DNA of 46,967 bases from positions 3,856-50,822 of the forward strand of contig JAGRKZ010000013.1 of NCBI GenBank assembly GCA_020442065.1, given 5' to 3'. Within the stretch, counting starts at the first letter, position 1. Each line of letters starts with the position of its first letter. The stretch comes from Bauldia sp. (GTDB lineage Bacteria > Pseudomonadota > Alphaproteobacteria > Rhizobiales > Kaistiaceae). Below, piece after piece: positions 19,293-28,124 of the stretch. The translations under genes and the position numbers were made by a program. Below the pieces are notes generated by a model that saw only the letters and a list, made by a program, of their open reading frames with translations, did no database searches and was not told the origin of the DNA.

Positions 19293-22139
19293 ATGTCGCT
19301 GGTCCAGGAGATCGACTACGGAACGCCGCGCTCGCGGGCCGAGGGGACCGTGACGCTCGCCATCGACGGTGTGCGGGTCGAAGCGCCGGAAGGCACCTCG
19401 ATCATGCGGGCGGCGATGGAGATGGGGACGAAGATCCCCAAGCTCTGCGCCACCGACATGGTCGACGCCTTCGGCTCCTGCCGCCTGTGCCTGGTGGAGA
19501 TCGACGGGCGCCCTGGCACCCCGGCCTCCTGCACCACGCCGGTGGCGGAGGGCATGGTCGTCCGCACCCAGACCGAGCGGCTCAAGCGCCTGCGCAAAGG
19601 CGTGATGGAGCTCTACATCTCCGACCATCCCCTCGACTGCCTGACATGCTCCGCGAACGGCGATTGCGAGCTGCAGGACATGGCCGGCGCGGTCGGTCTC
19701 CGCGAAGTCCGCTACGGTTACGATGGCGACAAGCACCCCAACCCCGGCGTCGACGCGTCGAACCCGTATTTCACCTACGACCCATCCAAGTGCATCGTCT
19801 GCTCGCGCTGCGTTCGCGCCTGCGAGGAAGTGCAGGGAACCTTCGCGCTGACCATTGCCGGCCGCGGCTTCGAGTCCGTCGTCTCGCCGGGCATGGAGGA
19901 GTCTTTCCTCGAGTCCGAGTGCGTCTCGTGCGGCGCCTGCGTGCAGGCGTGCCCGACCGCGACGCTGAACGAGAAGTCGGTGATCGAGACCGGCACGCCC
20001 GAGCACTCGGTCGTGACCACCTGTGCCTATTGCGGTGTCGGCTGTGCCTTCAAGGCCGAGATGCGTGGCGAGGACGTGGTCCGCATGTTGCCCTACAAGG
20101 ACGGCAAGGCGAACCGCGGCCATTCCTGCGTCAAGGGGCGCTTTGCCTGGGGCTATGCGACCCATCGGGACCGCGTCCTCAAGCCGATGATCCGGGCGAG
20201 GATCACGGACCCCTGGCGCGAGGTGAGCTGGGAGGAGGCGATCGGCCATGCCGCGTCCGAGTTCAGGCGCATCCAGGCCGAGCATGGGCGTCGCGCTATC
20301 GGCGGCATCACCTCGTCGCGCTGCACCAACGAGGAGACCTTTCTGGTCCAGAAGCTGGTGCGCGCCGGGTTCGGCAACAACAACGTCGACACCTGCGCCC
20401 GCGTTTGTCATTCGCCCACCGGCTATGGGCTCAAGACCACGTTCGGGACCTCCGCCGGAACCCAGGACTTCGACTCGGTGGAACAGGCCGACGTCGTGGT
20501 GGTGCTCGGCGCCAATCCGACCGACGGCCACCCGGTGTTCGCCTCGCGCCTCAAGAAGCGGCTCCGCGAGGGCGCCAAGCTGATCGTCATCGATCCGCGC
20601 CGGATCGATCTCGTCCGCACGCCGCATGTCGAGGCGGATTTCCACCTGCCGCTCCGGCCGGGTACCAATGTCGCGGTGCTGACGGCGCTCGCCCACGTCG
20701 TCGTCACCGAGGGTCTCGTTGACGAGGCGTTCGTGCGCGAGCGTTGCGACTGGGACGGGTTCCAGGATTGGGCCGCGTTCGTCGCCGATCCCCGCCACAG
20801 TCCGGAAGTGGTCGCGCCGATGACGGGGGTTTCGGCCGAAGCGCTCCGCGGCGCGGCGCGGCTCTACGCCACCGGCGGCAATGCCGCGATCTACTATGGC
20901 CTCGGCGTCACCGAGCACAGCCAGGGTTCGACCACGGTCATGGCGATCGCCAACCTTGCCATGGCGACCGGCAACATCGGCCGGCCGGGTGTCGGCGTGA
21001 ATCCGCTCCGCGGCCAGAACAACGTCCAGGGCTCGTGCGACATGGGCTCGTTCCCGCATGAGCTGCCCGGCTACCGCCACATCTCGGACGACGCCACGCG
21101 CGCGATGTTCGAGGCGCTGTGGGGCGCGCCGCTCGATGACGAGCCGGGGCTCCGAATCCCCAACATGCTCGACGCGGCGCTCGACGGCTCGTTCCGCGGT
21201 CTCTACGTGCAGGGCGAGGATATTCTTCAGTCCGACCCCAACACCCACCACGTCGCCGCCGGGCTCGCGGCGATGGAGTGCGTGGTGGTCCACGACCTCT
21301 TCCTCAACGAGACCGCCAACTACGCCCATGTCTTCCTGCCCGGCTCGACCTTCCTTGAGAAGGACGGCACCTTCACCAACGCCGAGCGCCGCATCCAACC
21401 GGTCCGTAGGGTGATGGCGCCCCGGAACGGCTACGCCGACTGGCAGATCACGCTGATGCTCGCGCGGGCAATGGGGGCCGAGTGGGACTATGGCCACCCC
21501 TCCGAGATCATGGACGAGATCGCGCGCCTGACCCCGAGCTTCGCTGGCGTATCGTTCGCAAGGCTCGATGCGCTCGGCTCGATTCAGTGGCCGTGCAACG
21601 AGAGCGCCCCGGACGGAACGCCGGTGATGCACATTGGCGGCTTCGTCCGCGGCAAGGGCAACTTCGTCATCACCGAGTATGTGCCGACTGATGAGAAGAC
21701 CGGGCCACGCTTCCCGCTGCTTCTCACCACCGGCCGCGTGCTCAGCCAGTACAATGTCGGCGCCCAGACCCGCCGCACGGCGAACGTCGCCTGGCACAAG
21801 GAGGACGTGCTCGAGATCCATCCGCACGACGCCGAGCAGCGCGGCATCCGCGACGGCGACTGGGTGAAGCTGGCGAGCCGGGTGGGTGACACCACGCTCC
21901 GCGCCGAGATCACGGAAAGGGTGGCGCCGGGCGTCGTCTACACGACGTTCCACCATCCCGGCACCCAGGCCAACGTCGTGACGACGGAGTATTCCGACTG
22001 GGCGACGAATTGCCCGGAGTACAAGGTGACCGCTGTCCAGGTATCGCCCTCCAACGGCCCGAGCCAATGGCAGGAGGACTATGAGGCGATGGCGCGCCAG
22101 AGCCGCCGGGTTGCGCCCGTCGTCGAGGCGGCGGAGTAG
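19293..22139 (+). CDS. fdsA: NAD-dependent formate dehydrogenase alpha subunit (Mo-bisMGD catalytic)
   Basis: 948 residues from ATG 19293, with TAGGAGG at 19277-19283. The N-terminal NuoG-like part carries a [2Fe-2S] site (KLCATDMVDAFGSCRLC and a following SC), a His-ligated cluster region (HPLDCLTCSANGDC) and two ferredoxin-like clusters (CIVCSRCVRAC and CVSCGACVQAC). The molybdopterin part begins with CAYCGVGC and has VDTCARVCH, where Cys368 occupies the position of the Mo ligand (Sec/Cys in FdhF). The molybdopterin dinucleotide-binding domain is at the C-terminus. It oxidises formate and needs FdhD for sulfuration and MobA for the bis-MGD cofactor; both are encoded in this window. Confidence 0.97.
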   Translation: MSLVQEIDYGTPRSRAEGTVTLAIDGVRVEAPEGTSIMRAAMEMGTKIPKLCATDMVDAFGSCRLCLVEIDGRPGTPASCTTPVAEGMVVRTQTERLKRLRKGVMELYISDHPLDCLTCSANGDCELQDMAGAVGLREVRYGYDGDKHPNPGVDASNPYFTYDPSKCIVCSRCVRACEEVQGTFALTIAGRGFESVVSPGMEESFLESECVSCGACVQACPTATLNEKSVIETGTPEHSVVTTCAYCGVGCAFKAEMRGEDVVRMLPYKDGKANRGHSCVKGRFAWGYATHRDRVLKPMIRARITDPWREVSWEEAIGHAASEFRRIQAEHGRRAIGGITSSRCTNEETFLVQKLVRAGFGNNNVDTCARVCHSPTGYGLKTTFGTSAGTQDFDSVEQADVVVVLGANPTDGHPVFASRLKKRLREGAKLIVIDPRRIDLVRTPHVEADFHLPLRPGTNVAVLTALAHVVVTEGLVDEAFVRERCDWDGFQDWAAFVADPRHSPEVVAPMTGVSAEALRGAARLYATGGNAAIYYGLGVTEHSQGSTTVMAIANLAMATGNIGRPGVGVNPLRGQNNVQGSCDMGSFPHELPGYRHISDDATRAMFEALWGAPLDDEPGLRIPNMLDAALDGSFRGLYVQGEDILQSDPNTHHVAAGLAAMECVVVHDLFLNETANYAHVFLPGSTFLEKDGTFTNAERRIQPVRRVMAPRNGYADWQITLMLARAMGAEWDYGHPSEIMDEIARLTPSFAGVSFARLDALGSIQWPCNESAPDGTPVMHIGGFVRGKGNFVITEYVPTDEKTGPRFPLLLTTGRVLSQYNVGAQTRRTANVAWHKEDVLEIHPHDAEQRGIRDGDWVKLASRVGDTTLRAEITERVAPGVVYTTFHHPGTQANVVTTEYSDWATNCPEYKVTAVQVSPSNGPSQWQEDYEAMARQSRRVAPVVEAAE

Positions 22140-22144
22140 GCCTC

Positions 22145-22960
22145 ATGACCCCCGTCGCACGGGTTCCGGCCGACGTCCACAGCGCCAGCGGCGTGTCGCG
22201 GCGAGAGCGAACCGTGCCCGAGGAGGTGGCGGTCGCCTTCAGCTATGACGGCGGCACGCACGCGGTGATGATGGCGACGCCGCGCGACCTCGAGGACCTC
22301 GCGGTCGGCTTCACTCTGTCCGAGAGCATCGTCACCGCGCCCGCCGAGATTCGCGATCTCGCCGTGGTGGAGGAGGAGGCCGGAATCGAGCTCCGCATGT
22401 GGCTCGCGGAGGCGCGGGCCGAGGCGCTTCGCGCCCGGCGGCGGCACCTCGCCGGGCCGACTGGTTGCGGCCTTTGCGGCATCGAGAGCCTCGCCGAAGC
22501 GATGCGGACCGCTCCGGCCGTGTCGAAGGGCCCGACGCTGACCGGCGAAGAGATCACCGCGGCGATCGAGGCGCTGGCGCCCCTCCAGCCCCTCAACCAT
22601 GAAACCCGCGGTGCTCACGCCGCCGCATTCTGGCGTCGCGGTGAAGGGATCGTCCTCGTTCGCGAGGACGTCGGTCGCCACAACGCGCTCGACAAGCTGA
22701 TCGGCGCCATGGCACGGGGCGGGGTTGCCGCAGGCGACGGCATGCTCGTCCTGACCAGCCGCGTCTCGGTCGAGATGGTGCAGAAGGCCGCCACCGCCGG
22801 CTTTCCGATCCTGGTGGCGGTCTCTGTGCCCACGGCCCTTGCCATCCGTTCGACCGAGGCGGCCGGGATGACGCTTGCCGCCATTGCCCGTTCGGACGGC
22901 TTCGAGGTGTTCACCCACCCCGGTCGCATCACGGCAGGAGCGATGGCAGATGTCGCCTGA
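22145..22960 (+). CDS. fdhD: Formate dehydrogenase accessory sulfurtransferase FdhD/FdsC
   Basis: 271 residues, starting 5 bp after the fdsA stop. The key CGLCG motif (Cys108 and Cys111) is the persulfide-carrying loop by which FdhD delivers sulfur to the Mo cofactor before insertion into the catalytic subunit. Also visible are the N-terminal EVAVAFSYDG and the conserved AAFW, REDVGRHNALDKLIG and TSRVSVEMVQKA blocks. In fds operons this gene is called fdsC. Its last codons overlap the fdsD start by 11 bases. Confidence 0.96.
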   Translation: MTPVARVPADVHSASGVSRRERTVPEEVAVAFSYDGGTHAVMMATPRDLEDLAVGFTLSESIVTAPAEIRDLAVVEEEAGIELRMWLAEARAEALRARRRHLAGPTGCGLCGIESLAEAMRTAPAVSKGPTLTGEEITAAIEALAPLQPLNHETRGAHAAAFWRRGEGIVLVREDVGRHNALDKLIGAMARGGVAAGDGMLVLTSRVSVEMVQKAATAGFPILVAVSVPTALAIRSTEAAGMTLAAIARSDGFEVFTHPGRITAGAMADVA

Positions 22961-23183
22961 CCGCCTCGTCTACATGGCCAACCAGATCGGGCGCTTCTTC
23001 GCGAGCCAGGGTCCCGACCAGGCGGTCGCCGGCACTGCCGACCACCTCCGCCTGTTCTGGGACCCGCGCATGCGGCGGGAAATCCTCGCCTATGTCGAGG
23101 CTGATGGCGAAGGGCTCGCACCCAATGTCCGCGAGGCGGTGCGAAGCTTGAAGAGCGACCCGGATCGGGATCGGTCCCTCTGA
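22950..23183 (+). CDS. fdsD: NAD-dependent formate dehydrogenase delta subunit
   Basis: 77 residues from ATG 22950, overlapping the end of fdhD by 11 bases. The family signature LVYMANQIGRFFASQ at the N-terminus and HLRLFWDPRMRREI in the middle are plain. FdsD is a small helical protein of Fds complexes needed for assembly or stability of the active enzyme. It is last in the operon; the next gene, 112 bp on, is unrelated. Confidence 0.94.
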   Translation: MSPDRLVYMANQIGRFFASQGPDQAVAGTADHLRLFWDPRMRREILAYVEADGEGLAPNVREAVRSLKSDPDRDRSL

Positions 23184-23295
23184 GCAACCCCGACTACAAC
23201 ATTCCGATCGATTGGGGTTTCCTGTCGATCTTTCATGTTGTCCATTCGGCTGCTATCGTTTTGCCACCTAAAGCGGGCGGCAGGATTCAGCGACG

Positions 23296-24036
23296 ATGGC
23301 TTTACGGAAGTTCGCAAGATCCGGCAGTCGGTCACAGAAGCTTGGGGTCTACGTGGTTGGTGCGGCAATTATCTCTGCGCTCGTTACCGTCAGCTTCTCT
23401 GTTGCGGGGCTGTCAGAAATTCTTTCTGCAATTATCCTTGTCACAATTAGCTTCATCTGTTGTCAGATTCATCAACTCCGCCGAGAGCCGGGACGATCTG
23501 CGCTGGCAGGTGCCTCCCGGATCTGGCTGCTCATGGCGCTCGGCTTTGCATATCTTGCGCTCGACGAGGCGCTGTCGTTCCACGAAGGAATTGATCAGCT
23601 CATACACACGCTGTTCGCGATCAAGGAGACCCGGCTCACCGACCGCATCGACGATTTGATCGTGCTGCTCTACGGCATCGTGGGCGCGATCGTTCTTTTT
23701 CTCCACCGAGTGGAATTCCGATCGTTCACGGGATTTCTGCACCTCTTCGTTCTCGGGTTTCTTTTGCTGCTCTTGATGGTCGTCCTCGATCTCGCCACCA
23801 ATCGAAAGGACATCCTGATCGGCATCGGTGTGCCGCGGTCGTGGGTGCCGTCCGCGAGGCATTGGCTCGAAGTCGGAGAGGAGGTTGCCAAGCTCCTCGC
23901 GGAGACGGTCTTCCTGCTCGGCTTCGTACGGATTCGCCAGCAGAGCGAGGCGGACTCTCGGCGGCGGACGACAGCGCCGCAACGACGCGCTCCGACACCG
24001 GCGGCTCACCGCTGGGTCCCCTGGCTGAGCCAATGA
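23296..24036 (+). CDS. Unknown multi-pass membrane protein with an LDE...HE motif
   Basis: 246 residues with about five or six hydrophobic segments (about 17-36, 38-58, 76-93, 120-140, 145-163) and a basic, disordered C-terminal tail. A patch at the end of the third helix reads AYLALDEALSFHEGID; clustered Asp/Glu/His at a membrane face could bind a metal, but this is only inference. I do not recognise a named family. The first 150 bp are noticeably less GC-rich than neighbouring genes. It stands alone between the fds operon and dusA. Confidence 0.66.
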   Translation: MALRKFARSGSRSQKLGVYVVGAAIISALVTVSFSVAGLSEILSAIILVTISFICCQIHQLRREPGRSALAGASRIWLLMALGFAYLALDEALSFHEGIDQLIHTLFAIKETRLTDRIDDLIVLLYGIVGAIVLFLHRVEFRSFTGFLHLFVLGFLLLLLMVVLDLATNRKDILIGIGVPRSWVPSARHWLEVGEEVAKLLAETVFLLGFVRIRQQSEADSRRRTTAPQRRAPTPAAHRWVPWLSQ

Positions 24037-24153
24037 CGAAGACAAACATCGCGAAGCGTATTCCGGCGCCTGGCACGCGTCACGAATTTCGGCCTGCGGA
24101 CCGGCACTGGCCGTGATAGGGCTCGCCTGACTAGCTGAATTGGGACTGCATCC

Positions 24154-25149
24154 TTGAGTTACGCCAACCGCTTTTCCATCGCCCCGATGATGGACTGGAC
24201 CGACCGTCACTGCCGGTATTTCCACCGGCAGCTGAGCCGGAATGCGCGGCTCTACACGGAGATGGTGGTGGCCGACGCCGTGATCCACGGCGATCGCAGG
24301 CGCCTACTCGGCTTTTCGCCGGAGGAGCACCCCGTTTCCGTGCAGCTCGGCGGCTCCGCGCCGGCGAAGCTCGCCGAAGCGGCGCGCATCGCGGCGGACT
24401 TCGGCTACGACGAGGTCAATCTCAACGTCGGCTGCCCGTCCGACCGGGTGCAGTCCGGGACGTTCGGCGCCTGTCTGATGAAGGAGCCGACGACGGTCGC
24501 CGCCTGCGTTGCTGCGATGAAGGCGGCAGTGACGGTGCCGGTGACGGTCAAGTGCCGGCTTGGCGTCGACGACCAGGACCCCGAAACCGCCCTCGACGCG
24601 CTCGCCGACGGCGTGGTCGCCGCAGGCGCGGATGCGATCTTCGTCCATGCCCGCAAGGCGTGGCTGAAGGGCCTGTCGCCCAAGGAGAATCGCGAGGTCC
24701 CGCCGCTCGACTACAGCCGCGTCTACCGCCTCAAGGCACGGCTGCCGCAGGTCTTCGTCGGCATCAACGGCGGTATCGCCACGCTCGACCACGCTGAGGC
24801 GCACCTCGCGCACGTCGACGGTGTCATGATCGGCCGCGCCGCCTACCACACGCCCGACATCCTCGCCGATGTCGACCGGCGCTTCTTCGGCGACGCCGGA
24901 GCCGGCCGCAGCCCGAGGGACGCGGTGCTGGCGATGCTGCCCTATGTCGAAGAGGTTCTGGCCGACGGGGGCCGGCTGGCGCACGTCACGCGGCACATGC
25001 TCGGCCTGTTCCACGGCCAGCCGGGCGCTCGCCAGTGGCGGCGCATCCTTTCGGTCGAGGCGGTGCGGCCGAACGCTGGCTCAGAGGTGATCCTCAAGGC
25101 TCTCGCCGCGCTCGACGAAGCGCACACTCCGGAGATGTCCGCAGCCTGA
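24154..25149 (+). CDS. dusA: tRNA-dihydrouridine synthase A
   Basis: 331 residues, starting at TTG 24154; there is no ATG or GTG upstream that keeps a family-like N-terminus, and the sequence from here (SYANRFSIAPMMDWTDRHCR) matches DusA starts. An FMN-dependent TIM barrel reduces uridines 20/20a in the tRNA D-loop using NADPH. Visible are APMMDWTDRHCR, NLNVGCPSDRV with catalytic Cys107 in GTFGACLMKEP, HARKAWLKGLSPKENR (a DusA-specific block) and NGGI...MIGRAAY. It is convergent with the aspartic protease gene. Confidence 0.95.
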   Translation: MSYANRFSIAPMMDWTDRHCRYFHRQLSRNARLYTEMVVADAVIHGDRRRLLGFSPEEHPVSVQLGGSAPAKLAEAARIAADFGYDEVNLNVGCPSDRVQSGTFGACLMKEPTTVAACVAAMKAAVTVPVTVKCRLGVDDQDPETALDALADGVVAAGADAIFVHARKAWLKGLSPKENREVPPLDYSRVYRLKARLPQVFVGINGGIATLDHAEAHLAHVDGVMIGRAAYHTPDILADVDRRFFGDAGAGRSPRDAVLAMLPYVEEVLADGGRLAHVTRHMLGLFHGQPGARQWRRILSVEAVRPNAGSEVILKALAALDEAHTPEMSAA

Positions 25150-25160
25150 GCCGCTACCGG

Positions 25161-25907
25161 TCAGGGCGTGAGCACCAGCCGGTCGCCGGAGATGGCGTAG
25201 CCGTGCAGGCCGTCGAGGAAGGACATGCCAAGCAGGCTTTGTCCGAGGGCTCCGGACGGGGCGACGAGGGCTGAGACGCGCCGTTGCTCGATGGTCCCGA
25301 CGGACAGCCGGTCGAGCGTGATGCTCGCCGCCCGCATCATGCCGTTGGCGGTCTGGATCGGCACGACATAGGCGAGGCCGGCGGCGTCGATACCGACACG
25401 CTCGGCGTCGCGCTGGCTGAGCGTCACGAAGCTGGCCCCTGTGTCGATGAGCATCGTCAGCGGCACGTCGTCGACGCTGGCGCGGACGGCGAAATGCCCG
25501 TCGCCGGCCCGCGTCACCACCACGCTGTCGGGATTGGCCTCACCGGCGAGACGGCCGGACACGGGGACACCCGGGACGAGGGCGCCGACCAGCCTGCCGG
25601 CGAAGCCGGCGATCTCCTCGCGGCTGGCGTAGACCCCTGCGACGACGAGGATGATCGTCGCCCAGGCGAGCATGGCGCGGAAGATGTGCCAGGTCTTCAT
25701 CTGACGCCCCAACAGGCCGGCCGCGACAAAGACGAGGATCGCCAGCAGGGCGAACAGACGCGGCGCGTCGGCGTCCTCGCGGGCAAAGCCGGAATCAAGC
25801 ACAATGAAGGCAAACGCCGCGAAGAGGACGACGGCGGCGAGCCCGAGCAGGAGGCGGGGCAGCAGTGCACTGCGCGGGCGCGGCGAGGGCGCATCACGAT
25901 CGCTCAC
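25161..25907 (-). CDS. Membrane-anchored retropepsin-like aspartic protease (clan AA)
   Basis: 248 residues starting at GTG 25907, which overlaps the stop of the DUF1289 gene by 3 bases (GTGA); the longer ATG frame runs through that gene and is rejected. Three hydrophobic segments occupy the first 100 residues (roughly 17-38, 44-60, 70-86). The C-terminal 120 residues are a single retropepsin domain with LIDTGASFVTLS (Asp155) and the second half LLGMSFLDGL. It matches the TIGR02281 type common in Rhizobiales. Such proteins act as dimers at the membrane; the substrate is unknown. It forms an operon with DUF1289 and probably cobS. Confidence 0.88.
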   Translation of the reverse strand: MSDRDAPSPRPRSALLPRLLLGLAAVVLFAAFAFIVLDSGFAREDADAPRLFALLAILVFVAAGLLGRQMKTWHIFRAMLAWATIILVVAGVYASREEIAGFAGRLVGALVPGVPVSGRLAGEANPDSVVVTRAGDGHFAVRASVDDVPLTMLIDTGASFVTLSQRDAERVGIDAAGLAYVVPIQTANGMMRAASITLDRLSVGTIEQRRVSALVAPSGALGQSLLGMSFLDGLHGYAISGDRLVLTP

Positions 25908-26107
25908 GGCACGGCCACGACCGACAGCGTGGCGAGCCGCGCCGGCAACTCGGCCATCACGGCCCGGCGCTGCGCGTCGCTCAATCCGAGCCAGCTGCCG
26001 ATTTCGGCAAGCGTGCGCCCGCAGCCTGCGCAGAGTCCCGACGGGCCGTCGACGACGCAGACCTTGATGCAAGGCGACAGCTGGGTGTGGCGAACGTCCG
26101 GATTCAT
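25904..26107 (-). CDS. DUF1289 small cysteine-rich protein
   Basis: 67 residues from ATG 26107. It has the DUF1289 pattern SPCIKVC then GLCAGCGRTLAEIGSW, i.e. four Cys in CxxxC...CxxC, likely to bind zinc or an Fe-S cluster. The function of the family is unknown. The end of the gene overlaps the GTG start of the protease gene, and it begins 23 bp after the cobS stop, so the three form one minus-strand transcript. Confidence 0.9.
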   Translation of the reverse strand: MNPDVRHTQLSPCIKVCVVDGPSGLCAGCGRTLAEIGSWLGLSDAQRRAVMAELPARLATLSVVAVP

Positions 26108-26130
26108 CGGTCCCGAAACCAGTAGCGAGA

Positions 26131-26937
26131 TCAGGCGGCCGTCGTGCCGACGAGAAAGGCGAGAAGCGCGACCTGCTGACATGCGCCGAGCGTATCGCCG
26201 GTCCGTCCGCCTATCGCGTCCTGCGACAACCTTGCGAACATATAGGTCGCCAGGGAGACGAGGAGAATGGCGAGAATGGCCGGCCAGAAGCCGAGCGCCG
26301 GCCACACCAGCCCCAGCGTGATCAAAAATCCGAGAACCAGGGCGATGACGGTTGCCTGATGGTCGGGGGGACCCGTGTCGCTGGCAAGGCCTCCGGGCTT
26401 GGCCGCCGGGAGCGACTCCCAGAACCGGACCATGGCCGCGCGCGACAGCGCCTCGGCGGCGACCAGCGCCAGCGCTGCGCGAAACGGCCCGAGCGCGATC
26501 AGGCTGGTGAGCGCCGCAACCCGCAGCAGCAGCGAGAAGACGACGGCGATGACGCCAAAGGTTCCGATCCGGCTGTCGTCCATGATCTCGAGCCGGCGCT
26601 GGGCGCTTCCGGCGCCCCCGAAGCCGTCGGCGGTGTCGGCGAGCCCGTCTTCATGCAGCGCGCCGGTGAAGGCAACGGTGGCAAGGACCGCGAGTCCGGC
26701 GGCAAGCAGCGGCGGCAGGTGGAGCCAGGCGGCAAGGAGGAGAACCGCCCCGCCGACCGCACCGACCAGTGCGCCGACGAGGGGAAAGACCCGTGCCGCA
26801 CGGCGAAAGTCCGGCATCGCCTGCGCCGGGCTGCCAATCCAGTCGGGGGGCAGCCGCGTGAGGAATGCGGTCGATGTCCTGAGGTCCTCGATCGCCGCCT
26901 CGGCTTCGCCCCGCAGCAATGGCTCCTCGGGAGACAA
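26131..26937 (-). CDS. cobS: Adenosylcobinamide-GDP ribazoletransferase (cobalamin synthase)
   Basis: 268 residues, a polytopic membrane enzyme called CobV in the Pseudomonas denitrificans scheme. It joins adenosylcobinamide-GDP with alpha-ribazole (phosphate) to make cobalamin (phosphate). Signatures are FLTRLP near the N-terminus, ALHEDGLADTADGFGG with the Asp/Glu metal site, IMDDSRIGTFG, and IGGRTGDTLGACQQ near the C-terminus. It is divergent from cobT, which makes the alpha-ribazole phosphate, sharing the 99-bp gap 26938-27036; I see no B12 riboswitch in it. Confidence 0.96.
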   Translation of the reverse strand: MSPEEPLLRGEAEAAIEDLRTSTAFLTRLPPDWIGSPAQAMPDFRRAARVFPLVGALVGAVGGAVLLLAAWLHLPPLLAAGLAVLATVAFTGALHEDGLADTADGFGGAGSAQRRLEIMDDSRIGTFGVIAVVFSLLLRVAALTSLIALGPFRAALALVAAEALSRAAMVRFWESLPAAKPGGLASDTGPPDHQATVIALVLGFLITLGLVWPALGFWPAILAILLVSLATYMFARLSQDAIGGRTGDTLGACQQVALLAFLVGTTAA

Positions 26938-27036
26938 CGTCGTCGCGTCCTCTTCGCCTTGCGGCCGATCCGCCGAGAGTTATAGAACCTCGGCCTGCCT
27001 TGGCCAAGAATCCCCCAGATCGAAGGCTTTTCCCGC

Positions 27037-28068
27037 ATGATGCCGACCTCGGCGATCCCGTTCGACGATATCCGAGCCCTCGTCCGGGGGATGCCAGGAC
27101 CCGATTTGGCGGCCGCCGAAGCGGTAAGGGCCCGTGACAGTGTGCTGACCAAGCCGCCCGGCGCCCTCGGTCGGCTCGAAGACATCGTGGTGTGGCTGGC
27201 GGAATGGCAGGGACGGGCGCCGCCTGCGGTGAACCGGCCGATGGTCGCCATCTTCGCCGCCAATCACGGCGTTGCGGCACGCGGGGTGTCGGCATTCCCG
27301 GCGGACGTGACCCGGCAGATGGTCGACAACTTCGGCCGCGGTGGCGCCGCGATCAATCAGCTCTGCCGCGCCTACGACCTCGGCCTCAAGGTGCTCGATC
27401 TCGCACTCGAGGTGCCGACTGCCGACATCGTCACGGACGCGGCGATGGAGGAGGCCGACTGTGCGGCCACCATGGCCTTCGGGATGGAGGCCGTTGCCGG
27501 CGGCATCGACCTCCTCTGCATCGGCGAGATGGGCATCGGCAACACCACCATCGCGGCGGCGCTCTTTGCGGCGCTGTTCGGCGGCGACGTCGCCGACTGG
27601 GTAGGCCGTGGCACCGGCCTCGACGACGAAGGCCTTGCCCGGAAACGCGAGGTGGTGGCGGCGGCGCTCGCCTTCCATCGCGGCCGGCTCGCCGATCCGC
27701 TGGAGGTGCTCCGGCGTCTCGGCGGTAGGGAACTGGCGGCGATGGCTGGGGCGGTGCTTGCTGCGCGCCACGCGCGCGTGCCGGTGATTGTCGACGGCTA
27801 TGTCGCGACGGCGGCCGCGGCGGTGCTCTACGCCCTCGATCCGGCTGCGGTGAATCACTGCCTGTTCGGCCATGTCTCCGCCGAGCCCGGTCATCGCCGT
27901 GCACTCGAACGGATGGGCAAGGCCCCGCTCCTCGACCTCGGCATGCGGTTGGGGGAGGGGACCGGCGCCGCGCTGGCGGCCGGCATTGTCCGGGCGGCGG
28001 CGGAGACCCACGCCGGCATGGCGACCTTCGCGGAGGCCGGGGTTTCGGGAAAATCCGCCGCGCCCTGA
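27037..28068 (+). CDS. cobT: Nicotinate-nucleotide-dimethylbenzimidazole phosphoribosyltransferase
   Basis: 343 residues, started at ATG 27037 (the neighbouring ATG 27040 is equally possible). It transfers phosphoribose from nicotinate mononucleotide to 5,6-dimethylbenzimidazole, giving alpha-ribazole phosphate for the lower ligand of B12 (CobU in the P. denitrificans scheme). Family blocks are LTKPPGALGRLE, FAANHGVAARGVS, CIGEMGIGNTT, VDGYVATAAAAVLY, SAEPGHRRAL and the C-terminal FAEAGVS with the catalytic Glu. It is divergent from cobS, completing the nucleotide-loop assembly pair. Confidence 0.96.
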   Translation: MMPTSAIPFDDIRALVRGMPGPDLAAAEAVRARDSVLTKPPGALGRLEDIVVWLAEWQGRAPPAVNRPMVAIFAANHGVAARGVSAFPADVTRQMVDNFGRGGAAINQLCRAYDLGLKVLDLALEVPTADIVTDAAMEEADCAATMAFGMEAVAGGIDLLCIGEMGIGNTTIAAALFAALFGGDVADWVGRGTGLDDEGLARKREVVAAALAFHRGRLADPLEVLRRLGGRELAAMAGAVLAARHARVPVIVDGYVATAAAAVLYALDPAAVNHCLFGHVSAEPGHRRALERMGKAPLLDLGMRLGEGTGAALAAGIVRAAAETHAGMATFAEAGVSGKSAAP

Positions 28069-28124
28069 GCGACCTCGCTCCCACGGCAGATGAAATCTGC
28101 CCGGCGGCTGCTATCTTCCTAGCC

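Noticed and set aside
19194..22067. A 957-codon open frame antisense to fdsA
   Set aside because: It mirrors a fully conserved formate dehydrogenase gene; translation is Arg/His/Gly-rich with no domain. It is a by-product of high GC codon bias.
26938..27036. Possible cobalamin riboswitch between cobS and cobT
   Set aside because: Only 99 bp with no B12-box-like sequence and no room for the fold.
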